The notes: generated by a model from the sequence alone, not told the origin. DNA of 64,000 nucleotides from Thermoanaerobacter kivui (GCF_000763575.1 NZ_CP009170.1:1615501-1679500); one strand, 5' to 3'. Positions 47,152 to 56,477 are shown, counted from the first letter of the stretch. Made by a program: numbers and translations.

Positions 47152-47234
47152 TAACTATTTGTACATTTTTCTCCACTTCTCCCACAATATTTCATCTATT
47201 TCGTCCACTAATACCGGTAGTGTCGAACTTTAAT

Positions 47235-47837
47235 TTATCTCACACAGAACGTCTGGCAAAAAATCTCTGCAAGCTCATCTGATGAAAAAATTTCATAGTT
47301 TCCAAAAAACTCAAGCCTTGTAGGAAGTAAAACCTGCCTTTTTACATTATCCTTTATCAGGAAGAAAAACCTTGTATCGTCAGGTAATTTGCCAAACTTT
47401 TTTTCATACACCTTTATCAGAAACTTTCTCAAACTCTCTGAAAAAATCTCAGGTTCTTTTTCATAATCTAATGCAACACCGTTTAAACTTGCAAAAACTC
47501 CACTCAGAAGTGTGCCGCTCTTTTTTGCGCAAATCCTTTTGAAAGTAATTCTTTGAAGATAAATCCCTTCAAAAGGGTTTAAGAGAACATTGAATAGCCT
47601 AAACAAATTTTGGGACACAATTTCAACAAACGGTGTTGCAAGATAAATTCTAAAATCATTGAAAACCCAAATACCATCTTGTACCTCTTTTTTGTTTTTA
47701 GTTCTAATTGGTGTTATTGTGTACAAATGTGAAGAAAGCGCATCTCCTATCATACCAAAAATCTCATTGTAATAAGAGGATGGAAGAAAGACTCCATCCT
47801 CTCTTGCAAAAAAGTTTAAAACAAAGTAATGTGCCAT
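47235..47837 (-). CDS. cas6: Cas6-like RAMP protein, C-terminally short
   Basis: Last gene of the Csm operon. The 200 residues have the general pattern of Cas6 crRNA-processing nucleases: an N-terminal ferredoxin-like half (FLPSSYYNEIFGMIGDALSSHLY) and a second half with EPEIFSESLRKFLIKVYEKKFGKLP. The glycine-rich loop (GFG type) that normally ends Cas6 is absent, as the reading frame stops at ELAEIFCQTFCVR. It may be a divergent or C-terminally damaged Cas6. The ATG follows AAAGGTGG. Confidence 0.55.
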   Translation of the reverse strand: MAHYFVLNFFAREDGVFLPSSYYNEIFGMIGDALSSHLYTITPIRTKNKKEVQDGIWVFNDFRIYLATPFVEIVSQNLFRLFNVLLNPFEGIYLQRITFKRICAKKSGTLLSGVFASLNGVALDYEKEPEIFSESLRKFLIKVYEKKFGKLPDDTRFFFLIKDNVKRQVLLPTRLEFFGNYEIFSSDELAEIFCQTFCVR

Positions 47838-47851
47838 TTTTTACACCACCT

Positions 47852-49042
47852 TTAAAAGTCTTTGAGCATTTCTTCGCCTATTGTCACCTTAACCCAGCCA
47901 GGAATTGTTGATATATTTCCGCTTTTGAAAACAACTCTCCTTGTTTTTGGGAAAAGCTCAGGGTAAATCTTTGAGTTATTGTCAACCACTTTTAGTTTTG
48001 CAAAGCTTTCTTTCTCGAAAAACATCCCAACTGTTTTTGAGTAGTATCCGGTTGAAAATCCAAGCTGAATCAAAAACTGATTTGGCGCAAGGCCTTTTAA
48101 AATCCCAATTAACTTTCTGTACTCTGCAACAATCTGTGTTAGTTTGTATTTGCTGTAAAACTCTATTTCACTTGATATATACTTCTCAGTTGCACTGTTG
48201 ATTACTTCTGCCAGGAACTCAATGCAGTTTTTATAACTGGCGATGTTGACAAACTTGTCTTTTAAACCGCCTGTTGCCTCATTGCCTAAGACAAATCCAT
48301 CTCCAACCTTTATTATGCCTTTTAGCTTTGTTAAGGGGTTTATCCCTTCTGCCACAATTGACAAACCACATTGAGGGTCATCAAAATTTCCTCGCCTATT
48401 ATACCACTTGACTTTGTTGTCGCAGATATTCAAAACTTTTATCTCATAGCCGGACATATTTTCATACAGCACAAATTCAGTATCACTTATCTGAAGGAAC
48501 TTAAAAGGCGAAAAATAAGATTGAAAAAAAATATTGACTTCTGCAGCATCATCAACCTCTTGAGGACTAACACCGTTTCTTCTTTGGTCAATTGCCTTTA
48601 TCTTTTTCTCATAAGCAGAACTAAGAGCATTTTCATACTGCTTGAGCAAAGTACTTTTTAACGCCTTTGTTAAAAATGACCTCACTGCACCTTTTAATGA
48701 CGCCCCCGGAATATATGCCCTTCCTGCACTTTTTACAAATGATACAACCTCATTTGGTAAAGACCTCACACCGTCTAATTTTATCTTATACCTTGTACAT
48801 TTATCAACATCAATTGCATATTTTTTTACAACATCATCCAGTCTAAATCCTCTTGGATTTGTTTCAAGTGCGTGTGTTATTGTATCTATCAAGCCTTCTT
48901 TGGAAATACTCATCTCAAATAGCTTATCAAAATTGATAACCCTTAAAAAATCGCCCTCTTTTATGAACTCAAAGCTCTGCAGTTTATCTTGACTACCTAT
49001 CACAAGTGGTGTTAAAACCTCAACTTCATATGTTTTACTCAC
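47852..49042 (-). CDS. csm5: Type III-A effector subunit Csm5
   Basis: A RAMP protein of the Csm complex (about 396 residues), capping the Cas7-like backbone at the crRNA 3' side. EVEVLTPLVIGSQDKLQ at the start and the Gly-rich RAMP loop YIPGASLKGAVRSFLTKAL are clear. It overlaps csm4 by several bases. The GTG at 49042 is preferred over a TTG one codon upstream because GGGGGTGAG sits eight bases before it. Confidence 0.88.
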   Translation of the reverse strand: MSKTYEVEVLTPLVIGSQDKLQSFEFIKEGDFLRVINFDKLFEMSISKEGLIDTITHALETNPRGFRLDDVVKKYAIDVDKCTRYKIKLDGVRSLPNEVVSFVKSAGRAYIPGASLKGAVRSFLTKALKSTLLKQYENALSSAYEKKIKAIDQRRNGVSPQEVDDAAEVNIFFQSYFSPFKFLQISDTEFVLYENMSGYEIKVLNICDNKVKWYNRRGNFDDPQCGLSIVAEGINPLTKLKGIIKVGDGFVLGNEATGGLKDKFVNIASYKNCIEFLAEVINSATEKYISSEIEFYSKYKLTQIVAEYRKLIGILKGLAPNQFLIQLGFSTGYYSKTVGMFFEKESFAKLKVVDNNSKIYPELFPKTRRVVFKSGNISTIPGWVKVTIGEEMLKDF

Positions 49043-50018
49043 CAATAAAACTCACCCCCTCTGGCAAGGGAATCAAAAACGCCAAACCATATCTTATCAC
49101 GCTGTGTGCACTAAAACCGGTTGGTGTTACATCAACTACCCTGCCCTCAACTTTGTCTTTTACGATGCTCCCCTCAGAAAACATCCTAACAGTCTTCTTT
49201 TTTGTCCCAAAATCGCCTTTTGAGTAAATATATCCTCCTCTTGTTGTTATCTCATAAAACGTGAATCTCTCTATTTCCTTATTGTCTTTTGGACTTGTTA
49301 ATGACAGTAGCATGTAATAGCTTCCATCTTTCTTTAAATTGTTGGTTGAAGATACCTCAATAAACTCAGGCTCAAATAGTCCTAATCCAGATGTTCTATC
49401 ACCGCCTAAGCCTTCATCTCCCAAAAGCCTTATTGCAGCTTTTATCTCATCTTCTAAGTTTTGGTCTAAAATCTCTAAGTAAAACCAAAGCCCTGTGTCT
49501 TTTTTAAACTGGCAATGGGTAAAATAATATATATTTGAAGAAGAAGTAATTCTATCAATTGCCACCCTTGGTCTTTCTTTGATTTTCCATAAATCGGAAT
49601 AAAATTGTGCCTTTTCTTCTGCTTTTAATAAAAAATCTCCTGCTGGCTCAAATGCACCTTTGAAAAGGTTTGATAAATCTTCCTCTCCAACAAATCTTAC
49701 TTTTTTTATTTTTTTCTTATCATCAGATTTTACATATTCCTGTAAATCCAAACCCATTGGTTTGAATACAAAAAACTTATCCATTAAATATGGCATTGTA
49801 GATGAAACTTTGAATGCAGGTTTTCCGTCTAAAAAGCTATTAATCAGCTCATCTGTCTTTTGTTTGCCAAATAGCAACGAATATGAATTTATAATTCCAC
49901 TCATAATTGTATCAGAATGTGCCATGGTATGTGTTGTATTGTATGTCTTTTCTTTCGAGCCAAAGTGAACAGGGGTTTTGAATTTGAGTTTGACTTTATA
50001 AAGATTCCTGTTGCTCAT
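49035..50018 (-). CDS. csm4: Type III-A effector subunit Csm4
   Basis: The Cas5-like RAMP subunit that binds the crRNA 5' tag and Cas10 (327 residues). It begins LYKVKLKFKTPVHFGSKEKTYN and carries the Gly-rich motif LLGDEGLGGDRTSGLGLFE. It lies between csm3 and csm5 in standard order. ATG preceded by AAAGGATGAT. Confidence 0.9.
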   Translation of the reverse strand: MSNRNLYKVKLKFKTPVHFGSKEKTYNTTHTMAHSDTIMSGIINSYSLLFGKQKTDELINSFLDGKPAFKVSSTMPYLMDKFFVFKPMGLDLQEYVKSDDKKKIKKVRFVGEEDLSNLFKGAFEPAGDFLLKAEEKAQFYSDLWKIKERPRVAIDRITSSSNIYYFTHCQFKKDTGLWFYLEILDQNLEDEIKAAIRLLGDEGLGGDRTSGLGLFEPEFIEVSSTNNLKKDGSYYMLLSLTSPKDNKEIERFTFYEITTRGGYIYSKGDFGTKKKTVRMFSEGSIVKDKVEGRVVDVTPTGFSAHSVIRYGLAFLIPLPEGVSFIGE

Positions 50019-50031
50019 AGCTTATCATCCT

Positions 50032-50829
50032 TTAAAATTGAAGATTTTTAAGAGCAGCTGCCTCAGCTATAACCTGCGGCTGCTTTTGAGTAAAGTACGC
50101 ATCCCTGTCCTTGTAGAAAATCTTTATATCAACAAACTGAACCTTGCCATTGCCTCTTGTGCCCTGACCACCAAGATAATCATCTTCCAATAGACGCATT
50201 GCCTGAATTAACTTTTTGATGTAAAGGTCACCATCATCCTCTCCATCAACCTTAAGCCTGTTTACAACAAACTCTGCCTCAAACTCAGCTCCAGCTGGGA
50301 CTCTTTCACTCTGCCTTGGATTTGCTTTTGAGGTTATTCTATCTATGTTATTTTCAAACTTGACCTCTGTCCACTCCAAATCAAGATTCTCTTTCATTTT
50401 GTCAGTGATTGACTTTTTAATTAGTTTTGCATCACGGACAATTAATCTTGTTGGGAGAACTGCATCTGTGAAATCACGTTCTTCGCCGTTTTTGAGTTTA
50501 TGTTTGCCATGATTCCTGCCAAAAAGCCCACAAACAACACAGTCTTCATCGCCGCAGATGTGAATGTGTATTCCAGATGTCCCATCTCTTTCTCCTTTAG
50601 TTACAACCAAAAGTTCATCCTTCACTTTGCCCTCTGCAAACTCCATAAGTGAACGCATTTTTCCTTTGAGTGAAGACCCCGGTATGTATGGCTTGCCTTC
50701 TGCATCCTTTACAACAGCATTGTCAATTCCACCAATCTCTAAGCTGTTATTACCTTCTCCTATGTGAAGACCTGTTACTGCCTTTATTTTGCATTTTACG
50801 ATGTATTTGCCTTTTAAAATAACATCCAT
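50032..50829 (-). CDS. csm3: Type III-A effector subunit Csm3 (Cas7-like, target RNase)
   Basis: The backbone subunit (265 residues) that cuts target RNA every six nucleotides. The RAMP loop YIPGSSLKGKMRSLMEFAEG and the Gly-rich end YLGGQGTRGNGKVQF are present. Asp in EIGGIDNAVVKD corresponds in position to the catalytic Asp known from other Csm3 proteins. Cysteines in HICGDEDCVVCGLFG suggest a zinc site. Confidence 0.92.
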   Translation of the reverse strand: MDVILKGKYIVKCKIKAVTGLHIGEGNNSLEIGGIDNAVVKDAEGKPYIPGSSLKGKMRSLMEFAEGKVKDELLVVTKGERDGTSGIHIHICGDEDCVVCGLFGRNHGKHKLKNGEERDFTDAVLPTRLIVRDAKLIKKSITDKMKENLDLEWTEVKFENNIDRITSKANPRQSERVPAGAEFEAEFVVNRLKVDGEDDGDLYIKKLIQAMRLLEDDYLGGQGTRGNGKVQFVDIKIFYKDRDAYFTQKQPQVIAEAAALKNLQF

Positions 50830-50871
50830 TTTAAATCCAACCTCCCAAAAATGTATAATGTTTTTTATTTT

Positions 50872-51273
50872 TTATTCTCTTCCGCCAAAGAATTTGTGGT
50901 ATGCAACAACTGCCTCAAAAAAGTCTTTAAATCTCTCCAATGTTTTCTCATTTTGTTCTGCAATTGGCAATGCCTCATCGACTATATCTTGAAAATCTTT
51001 TAGCTTTGGAAATCTTCCTGATGTATATGCCATCTTTGCTTTTAAAAGCTTTAGTTTGTATTTGTAGTTCTCATCCTCTGGGGAAAGTCTTTTGACCTCT
51101 GTGAAAACCTTGCGCAGCTGTGTAACCGTTACATTGGATTCTTTTAAAAGATGCCCTGTTTTCTTTGCAACCTCAGAAAATACCTTGCCATCTTTGTCCT
51201 TATCAGGATTGATGGCAGTCTTAACTTCTTTTAATATCTCATTTTTTAGAGCTCTGATATTAACATTTGGCAT
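50872..51273 (-). CDS. csm2: Type III-A small subunit Csm2
   Basis: An all-helical small subunit (133 residues) that lies along the target RNA in the Csm complex. It contains VTQLRKVFTEVKRLSPEDENYKYKLKLLKAKMAYTSGR, the conserved family centre, and ends RFKDFFEAVVAYHKFFGG. It is found directly behind cas10. RBS AAAGGAGGG. Confidence 0.9.
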   Translation of the reverse strand: MPNVNIRALKNEILKEVKTAINPDKDKDGKVFSEVAKKTGHLLKESNVTVTQLRKVFTEVKRLSPEDENYKYKLKLLKAKMAYTSGRFPKLKDFQDIVDEALPIAEQNEKTLERFKDFFEAVVAYHKFFGGRE

Positions 51274-51302
51274 ATCAAAAATCCCTCCTTTAATTTAAAA
51301 CC

Positions 51303-53627
51303 TTAGCTTCTTATCTCAAGCTCAGCCCAGCGGGCTGCTAAATATGCATACTCGTAAAGTGAATTTGTCTCCTTTTTGATTATTGCATTTAAAATTTCAT
51401 CAAGCTCATCTTTTAGCCTTTTGTACCTATCTTTTAGCTTTGCTATATAGTATACAAATCTCCATGACTTGAACATCTCACTACTTTCATTCGCCATCTT
51501 TTCTAACTTGTCAACCGAATATATAACATTTATCAAGGCTTTTGAAACATTTTTGTCTTTTACAAGATGCACAATTTTTTCTTTTATATTTTTCAAATCC
51601 TCAAAATCTTCCCAACCGACAAAGTTACCACCAAATGCAAAGCAATCTTTCTTCTTGCCATTTTTGCGTTCAAACTTCTTTGCCCCATCAAGGTGTTCAC
51701 CACACACTGTTGCAACTCTGTAGATGGGGTATTTTTTATCTGGTGCTATCTCAAAGCCCATGGACAGTGTTATGTCTTCATTCTGGCAAACATAATCTCT
51801 GAACTTCTTATAAATTGTGCTTGCTAAGTGAGGCATGTCCGACCACGGGCCAAGCACGCAAAAATCATCCCCGCCTGCGTAAATAATAACTGAATTAGGA
51901 CCTTGCTCCTTTGTAAGTTTATTAAAGTAATATCCAAAGAACAGAGAAAACTCCTGAGACAACGTCATGACTCTTGAAAGTGAGTTTTTGTCTTTTAAGC
52001 CATCTTTAAATATCCTTCCAAGATTGTCAACATCACCTCGCACTATCCCCCACGTTTTTAGCCCCTTTGACTCTTTCACAATATCATCTAAAAGTTTGAT
52101 ATCACCATCTTTATCCATAGGCACATATGTTGATATGTCAAGTGCTTCATAATATTCAACCTCAAATATGTCTTTTTTGGACAGTGAATTTTCTTTCTCT
52201 AACTCTTGAATTTTTACCATGTCTATGATTATTGTGTTTGAAATACTCTCATAATGTGAGGAAAATTTAATTCTCCTTCCAAATTCAGCCAATATTTTAT
52301 ATATGTCACCCGGCTTTTCTGAAACTTCCGGCCTTCCCCAATTGTCAATTATAAACAAACTCTTCATGAGTTTTTGCCCAAGCTCAACAAAGCTGTCACA
52401 AAAAGTGCAGACATTCTCGTTTGTGTACGTTAAATTCCCACAATGTGGACATTTGTTTTCAAAATCATCAAAAGGCTCAAAAAACTTCAGTTTTTCATTT
52501 TTGATGATATCATCAAATTTTTTGCTCTTTCTAATCTGAATTTTCTTTGCAACCTCATCAAACTTCTCACCAATATTGCTCATAAATGATAAAAGGTCAA
52601 TGCTGCAGCTTCCTAACAAAACACTCAAAGCTCCTTTGTGATATCTAAACATTATACTATTCATTATGCTTTGATAATTAGGAAGCCTTTCTTCAAATGA
52701 CTTTGGCATCAGAAGGTAAAAATGCCCACCACCGTTGTATATAAGGTTGCAAATAGGCATGTTTTCTTCTTTCAAGATAAATCTTGCAATTGTGTCCAAC
52801 AGGAATGCTATGTAAAATGATTTTCCTTTAAGAGCTTTTAGCGCACCGTTCATTTTGGTGTCAAAAACAAAATCCTGAATGCCAGAAACATCACCTTTTA
52901 CAAGGCAAAACAGCTCCCCATCTCCTTTTTGAATAGAGCCTTTGTTTTTGAGCTTTGTCAAAATTGTCTCAAGCTCTTTTCTTATCCTTACCGTGTCACC
53001 TTTGAATCTGTATTTGAGCTCTCTGTCAAGACAAAAGGCAATTGCTGCTGTTGATTTGCTGTGTGCCCAAAGCGAAATATCAAGCTTGCTATGATAAAAA
53101 GCTGATGGGATGTTGTAGGTATACTGCTGCATGAGATTGTAAACTGCTGTTGCATAATCTTCTATATCAATTGATTCTTTGAAATTCTGGCGCAATTGAT
53201 TCATTTTCAGAAAAAATTCTTTCCATAATTCTTCGTAATCTTTTGATGAGTTCTCTTTAGGTGAATTGTATGGAAACTCTATCTCATATTTTTTTGACAA
53301 TAATTTATAGTACAAATCTTGATTTGATTTTTGCTCCTTTTCTTCTTCAAGTTTGATGTTTGAAAAGATAGAAATCATCTGCTTTACTTTTTGGCTCTCT
53401 TCTTCGATCTCGTCATAGCCTTCTCCGTCTGTTGCAGCAGAAATTTTAGCAGCAATGGAAGTCAAGAGCTCTTCATACTCAGAAGGCTTGTAATAGCTGG
53501 GAATGAGCGATGTTATTTGGAAATCTTTCAGAATTGTATTTTCTGTGTCGTGCAAAAGAGCACCTAAAAATAGCCTGTGGTCAAAAATTTTTTCTTCCTC
53601 AGATGAGTAAATATTGTAAAAAATCAT
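51303..53627 (-). CDS. cas10: Type III-A Cas10/Csm1 with HD and GGDD motifs
   Basis: Signature subunit (about 774 residues). The N-terminal HD nuclease motif is in LFLGALLHDTENTI, two zinc-binding CxxC pairs (CPHCGNLTYTNENVCTFC) lie centrally, and the second Palm domain has the cyclase motif YAGGDDFCVLGP. Both activities (ssDNA cleavage and cyclic oligoadenylate synthesis) should be possible. The ATG at 53627 overlaps the stop codon of the upstream HEPN fragment (ATGA), so translation is coupled to it. Confidence 0.95.
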   Translation of the reverse strand: MIFYNIYSSEEEKIFDHRLFLGALLHDTENTILKDFQITSLIPSYYKPSEYEELLTSIAAKISAATDGEGYDEIEEESQKVKQMISIFSNIKLEEEKEQKSNQDLYYKLLSKKYEIEFPYNSPKENSSKDYEELWKEFFLKMNQLRQNFKESIDIEDYATAVYNLMQQYTYNIPSAFYHSKLDISLWAHSKSTAAIAFCLDRELKYRFKGDTVRIRKELETILTKLKNKGSIQKGDGELFCLVKGDVSGIQDFVFDTKMNGALKALKGKSFYIAFLLDTIARFILKEENMPICNLIYNGGGHFYLLMPKSFEERLPNYQSIMNSIMFRYHKGALSVLLGSCSIDLLSFMSNIGEKFDEVAKKIQIRKSKKFDDIIKNEKLKFFEPFDDFENKCPHCGNLTYTNENVCTFCDSFVELGQKLMKSLFIIDNWGRPEVSEKPGDIYKILAEFGRRIKFSSHYESISNTIIIDMVKIQELEKENSLSKKDIFEVEYYEALDISTYVPMDKDGDIKLLDDIVKESKGLKTWGIVRGDVDNLGRIFKDGLKDKNSLSRVMTLSQEFSLFFGYYFNKLTKEQGPNSVIIYAGGDDFCVLGPWSDMPHLASTIYKKFRDYVCQNEDITLSMGFEIAPDKKYPIYRVATVCGEHLDGAKKFERKNGKKKDCFAFGGNFVGWEDFEDLKNIKEKIVHLVKDKNVSKALINVIYSVDKLEKMANESSEMFKSWRFVYYIAKLKDRYKRLKDELDEILNAIIKKETNSLYEYAYLAARWAELEIRS

Positions 53628-54051
53628 GCCAAAAACCACCTTCTTTTCATCATCTTTTCAAACAGCCCTGACGCAGAATCAAATAGTTCTTTGAATGTAG
53701 CTAAATCTTCTAGATAGTTTTGATTGCTTCGTGCCGAAGAACCGTGTGAAGCCGCATTTCTAACATATTCAAGGTTTAGCAAAACTTCAGCATCCTCCTG
53801 CTCTTTGATTAATTTATTCTTCTCAGGATGATAACACTCTATGTTCTGCACCTCATCTTTTATTTTCTTCCTGCTTTCTTCACGAGCATCATAGTTCATA
53901 TTGTCTCCGATAGTATATACATCAGAGAATAAAACAATTATTGCCTCATACAAAAGTATCAAAGCCTTTAGATACTGATTTTTTCAGAGAAAAATTGAGC
54001 TCTCTTGAACATAATCTGGAATAATTTATCTTGTCTGTTAATCTCTATAAA
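53624..54051 (-). pseudogene. HEPN-domain fragment, probably remnant of a second CARF-HEPN effector
   Basis: The open frame ending at 53624 encodes YLKALILLYEAIIVLF, a charged helix and YVRNAASHGSSARSN, whose RNAASH fits the RxxxxH motif of HEPN RNases. A good internal start (ATG 53899 behind CGGAG) would give 91 residues. Upstream, the neighbouring frame reads RQDKLFQIMFKRAQFFSEK and would join YLKALILLYEA if the run of six A (53979-53984, minus strand) had one more base. No sensor domain remains. It is either a free-standing HEPN protein or the tail of a dead Csm6-like gene; its stop is coupled to cas10. Confidence 0.6.
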
Positions 54052-54131
54052 TCATCTTTGCATGATGTCGGCTAAATATATCAAAACCCAACTCTGTACC
54101 CCTTCACTTATCTTAAAAATCCTCTCCCTTT

Positions 54132-55574
54132 TTACACTCTTGACTTTAACCAGTTGTTAATCGTCTCAAATTTAATATCCTCTGTATATCTAACAAAAAT
54201 ATTTTTACCATCAAACCTCACATCAGTCACATTTCCCTCAAACCCTGAGTGAGCAAAATAGTTTCTCTCATCACAACTACTCAACTGCTTTTCAGGATAT
54301 AGAATTTTCAAAAGTTTTTCCCAGTAATTGAAACTCCCCTTTTCTAAAATCCACTTTTCTATTTTCTCTGAGTCATTTGAAATCTCATTACCAAGCATGA
54401 CGTTGTTCATCGGAAGTGTAAAGATTTCATAAATCTTTTCAAATCCCTCTTTCAAAACTTTCAAATCAAGCCCAGTGTCTTGGTCAAATGAAGTAACTCC
54501 AAACACTTTTAAAACATCAACCAAACCCATGTAAAATCCTAAGCTCAAAATAGCCTTTAAATATGCTCCCTTGTCAAGCTTTGGTGAATTTAAATACCCC
54601 TGATTGAGTTTGCTTTCTGCATAGTTTATTAGCTTTTCAAGTTCCTCTTCAATGTCAGAAATGGTATGATAAGGCAGATAATAGATGTAGAGTGGTATGT
54701 TGTTCTTTATTGCAGAGAATATATAAACAAACATTTCAAGTTTTTCTCTCAAAGACTTTCGGTTTTGCCGAACCAGCTGAACCTGCTGTTTTTGTAAATC
54801 TACTAAGTTTCCTTTTCCATTGTTATTTATCTCTTCATAGATATTCTTCAAAAATGAAAAATTCTTCGATATAACATCCTCACGAGTGATAGGTGATGAA
54901 AAGAATGCTTTGTAAATTTGAGGCTGAATGTGTATATCAAATGAGGTTGCCGCACTGCCTAAAATTGGGTCAGAAAATACAAGGTAAACCTTTGGTATCC
55001 TTTCTTTGTGTATCCAATGCCTAAGCCTTGTAAAAACCACAAAATGTCTTGATGCCTCTATCATTGCAGAAATGTATATGTTGTGTCCACTGGAAATGTC
55101 TATATAAAATATATCTACAGTGCCTTTTAAATATCTTTTTATCATATCAAGTAAAATTTCTAAAACAATATCATCATATGAGCTGTCAAGTTCAATGGGA
55201 TTTTCTTTTAAGTATGTGCCCAATGAGTGGATAATAATTTTTTCATCTCTTGCCTTTTCAAGAGGAATTCTCTCTATGAAGTCATTTGGATTTTTTAGAT
55301 AGCTGCTTGGATTTTTGAAAATTTCTCTTAGCTCATTTTTCAAATCTTCATCAAAGTTAGCATTGCCAAGGCCTTCATTTAAAACTATACTCACAGGATA
55401 AATGAGGACAACTTTGCTATCTATCCCTTGGGATTTTAAAAATTCTCTTAACGCAAATGATGAAAGCTCATATTTTGCTTCAAATTTGTAATTTTTCCCT
55501 TCAAAATCTCTGACCACAAATTGCTGCAGGTCGGTTCTATAATCCATTCTTCCCACTTGATAGATTATTCTCAA
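54132..55574 (-). CDS. csx1: Csx1-like CARF-HEPN ribonuclease
   Basis: An accessory effector of type III CRISPR (480 residues). The N-terminal CARF domain (motif FYIDISSGHNIYISAMIEASR near 160) should bind cyclic oligoadenylate from Cas10; the C-terminal HEPN domain carries RNYFAHSGF, an RxxxxH catalytic motif. Activation leads to unspecific RNA cleavage. The start is TTG behind GGAGGGA. An 18-bp palindrome lies about 50 bp upstream. It stands at the head of the Csm gene block after csx20. Confidence 0.85.
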   Translation of the reverse strand: MRIIYQVGRMDYRTDLQQFVVRDFEGKNYKFEAKYELSSFALREFLKSQGIDSKVVLIYPVSIVLNEGLGNANFDEDLKNELREIFKNPSSYLKNPNDFIERIPLEKARDEKIIIHSLGTYLKENPIELDSSYDDIVLEILLDMIKRYLKGTVDIFYIDISSGHNIYISAMIEASRHFVVFTRLRHWIHKERIPKVYLVFSDPILGSAATSFDIHIQPQIYKAFFSSPITREDVISKNFSFLKNIYEEINNNGKGNLVDLQKQQVQLVRQNRKSLREKLEMFVYIFSAIKNNIPLYIYYLPYHTISDIEEELEKLINYAESKLNQGYLNSPKLDKGAYLKAILSLGFYMGLVDVLKVFGVTSFDQDTGLDLKVLKEGFEKIYEIFTLPMNNVMLGNEISNDSEKIEKWILEKGSFNYWEKLLKILYPEKQLSSCDERNYFAHSGFEGNVTDVRFDGKNIFVRYTEDIKFETINNWLKSRV

Positions 55575-55623
55575 AAATATCCCTCCAATTTGTGTTTGAA
55601 AAGAGTTATATTTTTGCAGTTAA

Positions 55624-55641
55624 TACTTTTATATAAAAGTA
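55624..55641. promoter_or_regulatory. 18-bp perfect palindrome upstream of csx1
   Basis: TACTTTTATATAAAAGTA is its own reverse complement and lies 50 bp before the csx1 start in the 245-bp gap behind csx20. The centre resembles a -10 element. It may be an operator for the csx1-csm operon or simply part of an AT-rich promoter. Confidence 0.45.
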
Positions 55642-55819
55642 ATACCACAGTATTTTTTTTGATAAACCACTTAAATATTTCTAAAATCGTATTGTATAAA
55701 AAGGTAAAACAAATAAAGAACTAAGAACAAAATATGACTTATACTTCCCTGTTTTTTTTTAGGAATCGATAAAAATTTTTATGTGACTTAGTCTGTTGAA
55801 AAATGTTATTAGTAATTTA

Positions 55820-56221
55820 CTATACATAACATATTATATACCTTCTAAACCTCTCATGCTTGAAAAACTTTACTATCTCAACTGAGCCATCTGGCTTTCT
55901 TATCTCCTGGACAGCTCTTTTTGTTGTTGCGTATATAGGAATAAAGCCATTTTTCAAACACCAGCTAACCATGTAAACAGTTGCACCAAAATCCCCCTGC
56001 ACAAGGCAAAAGTTTTGAACATCCGACTTGTTCTCAATCAAAAACTGAGTTAGCCCCAAAAACATATCATCTGTCAAATCAATATCGGGCGGGATGTTAC
56101 ACCAAAAATTCTGCAAATCCTCTGGAAGTGAAATTATTTGTGATACATCTAACTTATTCTTTGCCTCTTCTTCCTGCTCCTTAGTTAGGTAATGGTTGAA
56201 AATCAAAAACAGTTTGTTCAT
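55820..56221 (-). CDS. csx20: Csx20-like CRISPR-associated protein
   Basis: A 133-residue protein. KLFLIFNHYLTKEQEEEAK, ISLPEDLQNFWCNIPPDID, FCLVQGDFGATVYMV and IPIYATTKR followed by FKHERFRRY match my recollection of the Csx20 family, which is found with type III systems. To my knowledge Csx15/16/20-type proteins have been proposed as ring nucleases that remove cyclic oligoadenylate. The position beside csx1 fits a signal off-switch. The family call is from memory only. Confidence 0.6.
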   Translation of the reverse strand: MNKLFLIFNHYLTKEQEEEAKNKLDVSQIISLPEDLQNFWCNIPPDIDLTDDMFLGLTQFLIENKSDVQNFCLVQGDFGATVYMVSWCLKNGFIPIYATTKRAVQEIRKPDGSVEIVKFFKHERFRRYIICYV

Positions 56222-56444
56222 GTCATTGACACTCCTATAAAATTGTTTTAATGTTAAAATATTGAATTATATGGCCTATCACCTCAAATACTATATCCCT
56301 TCTTTCAACGGTAGGACAATTTTTCGGAAAATTAGTCTCCCCTTTAGCACAAGGCTTCTTAAGGTATACTCCACATGTATAAATTAATTTCTTTTTATTC
56401 ACCTCTTATATACTGTCTATAAAATTCATCAAAAAATATACTAT

Positions 56445-56473
56445 AATCCTCCCCCTTCTGTAAGGGGAGGATT
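56445..56473 (-). terminator. Terminator after the transporter-FmdE operon
   Basis: AATCCTCCCC and GGGGAGGATT arms (one bulge) form a strong hairpin right behind the FmdE-domain gene; minus-strand flank ATAGTATATTTTTTG follows. It separates the operon from the CRISPR block. Confidence 0.75.
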
Positions 56474-56477
56474 TCCT

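Noticed and set aside
47155-47229. 24-codon minus-strand frame ending DEILWEKWRKMYK
   Set aside because: Protein-like, and possibly a gene tail at the CRISPR-block boundary, but too short to tell from chance and without a recognisable parent.
56230-56330. Sequence resembling a CRISPR repeat (GTTGAAAGAAGGGATATAG on the minus strand)
   Set aside because: It occurs once in the window with no spacer periodicity, so no array can be claimed.
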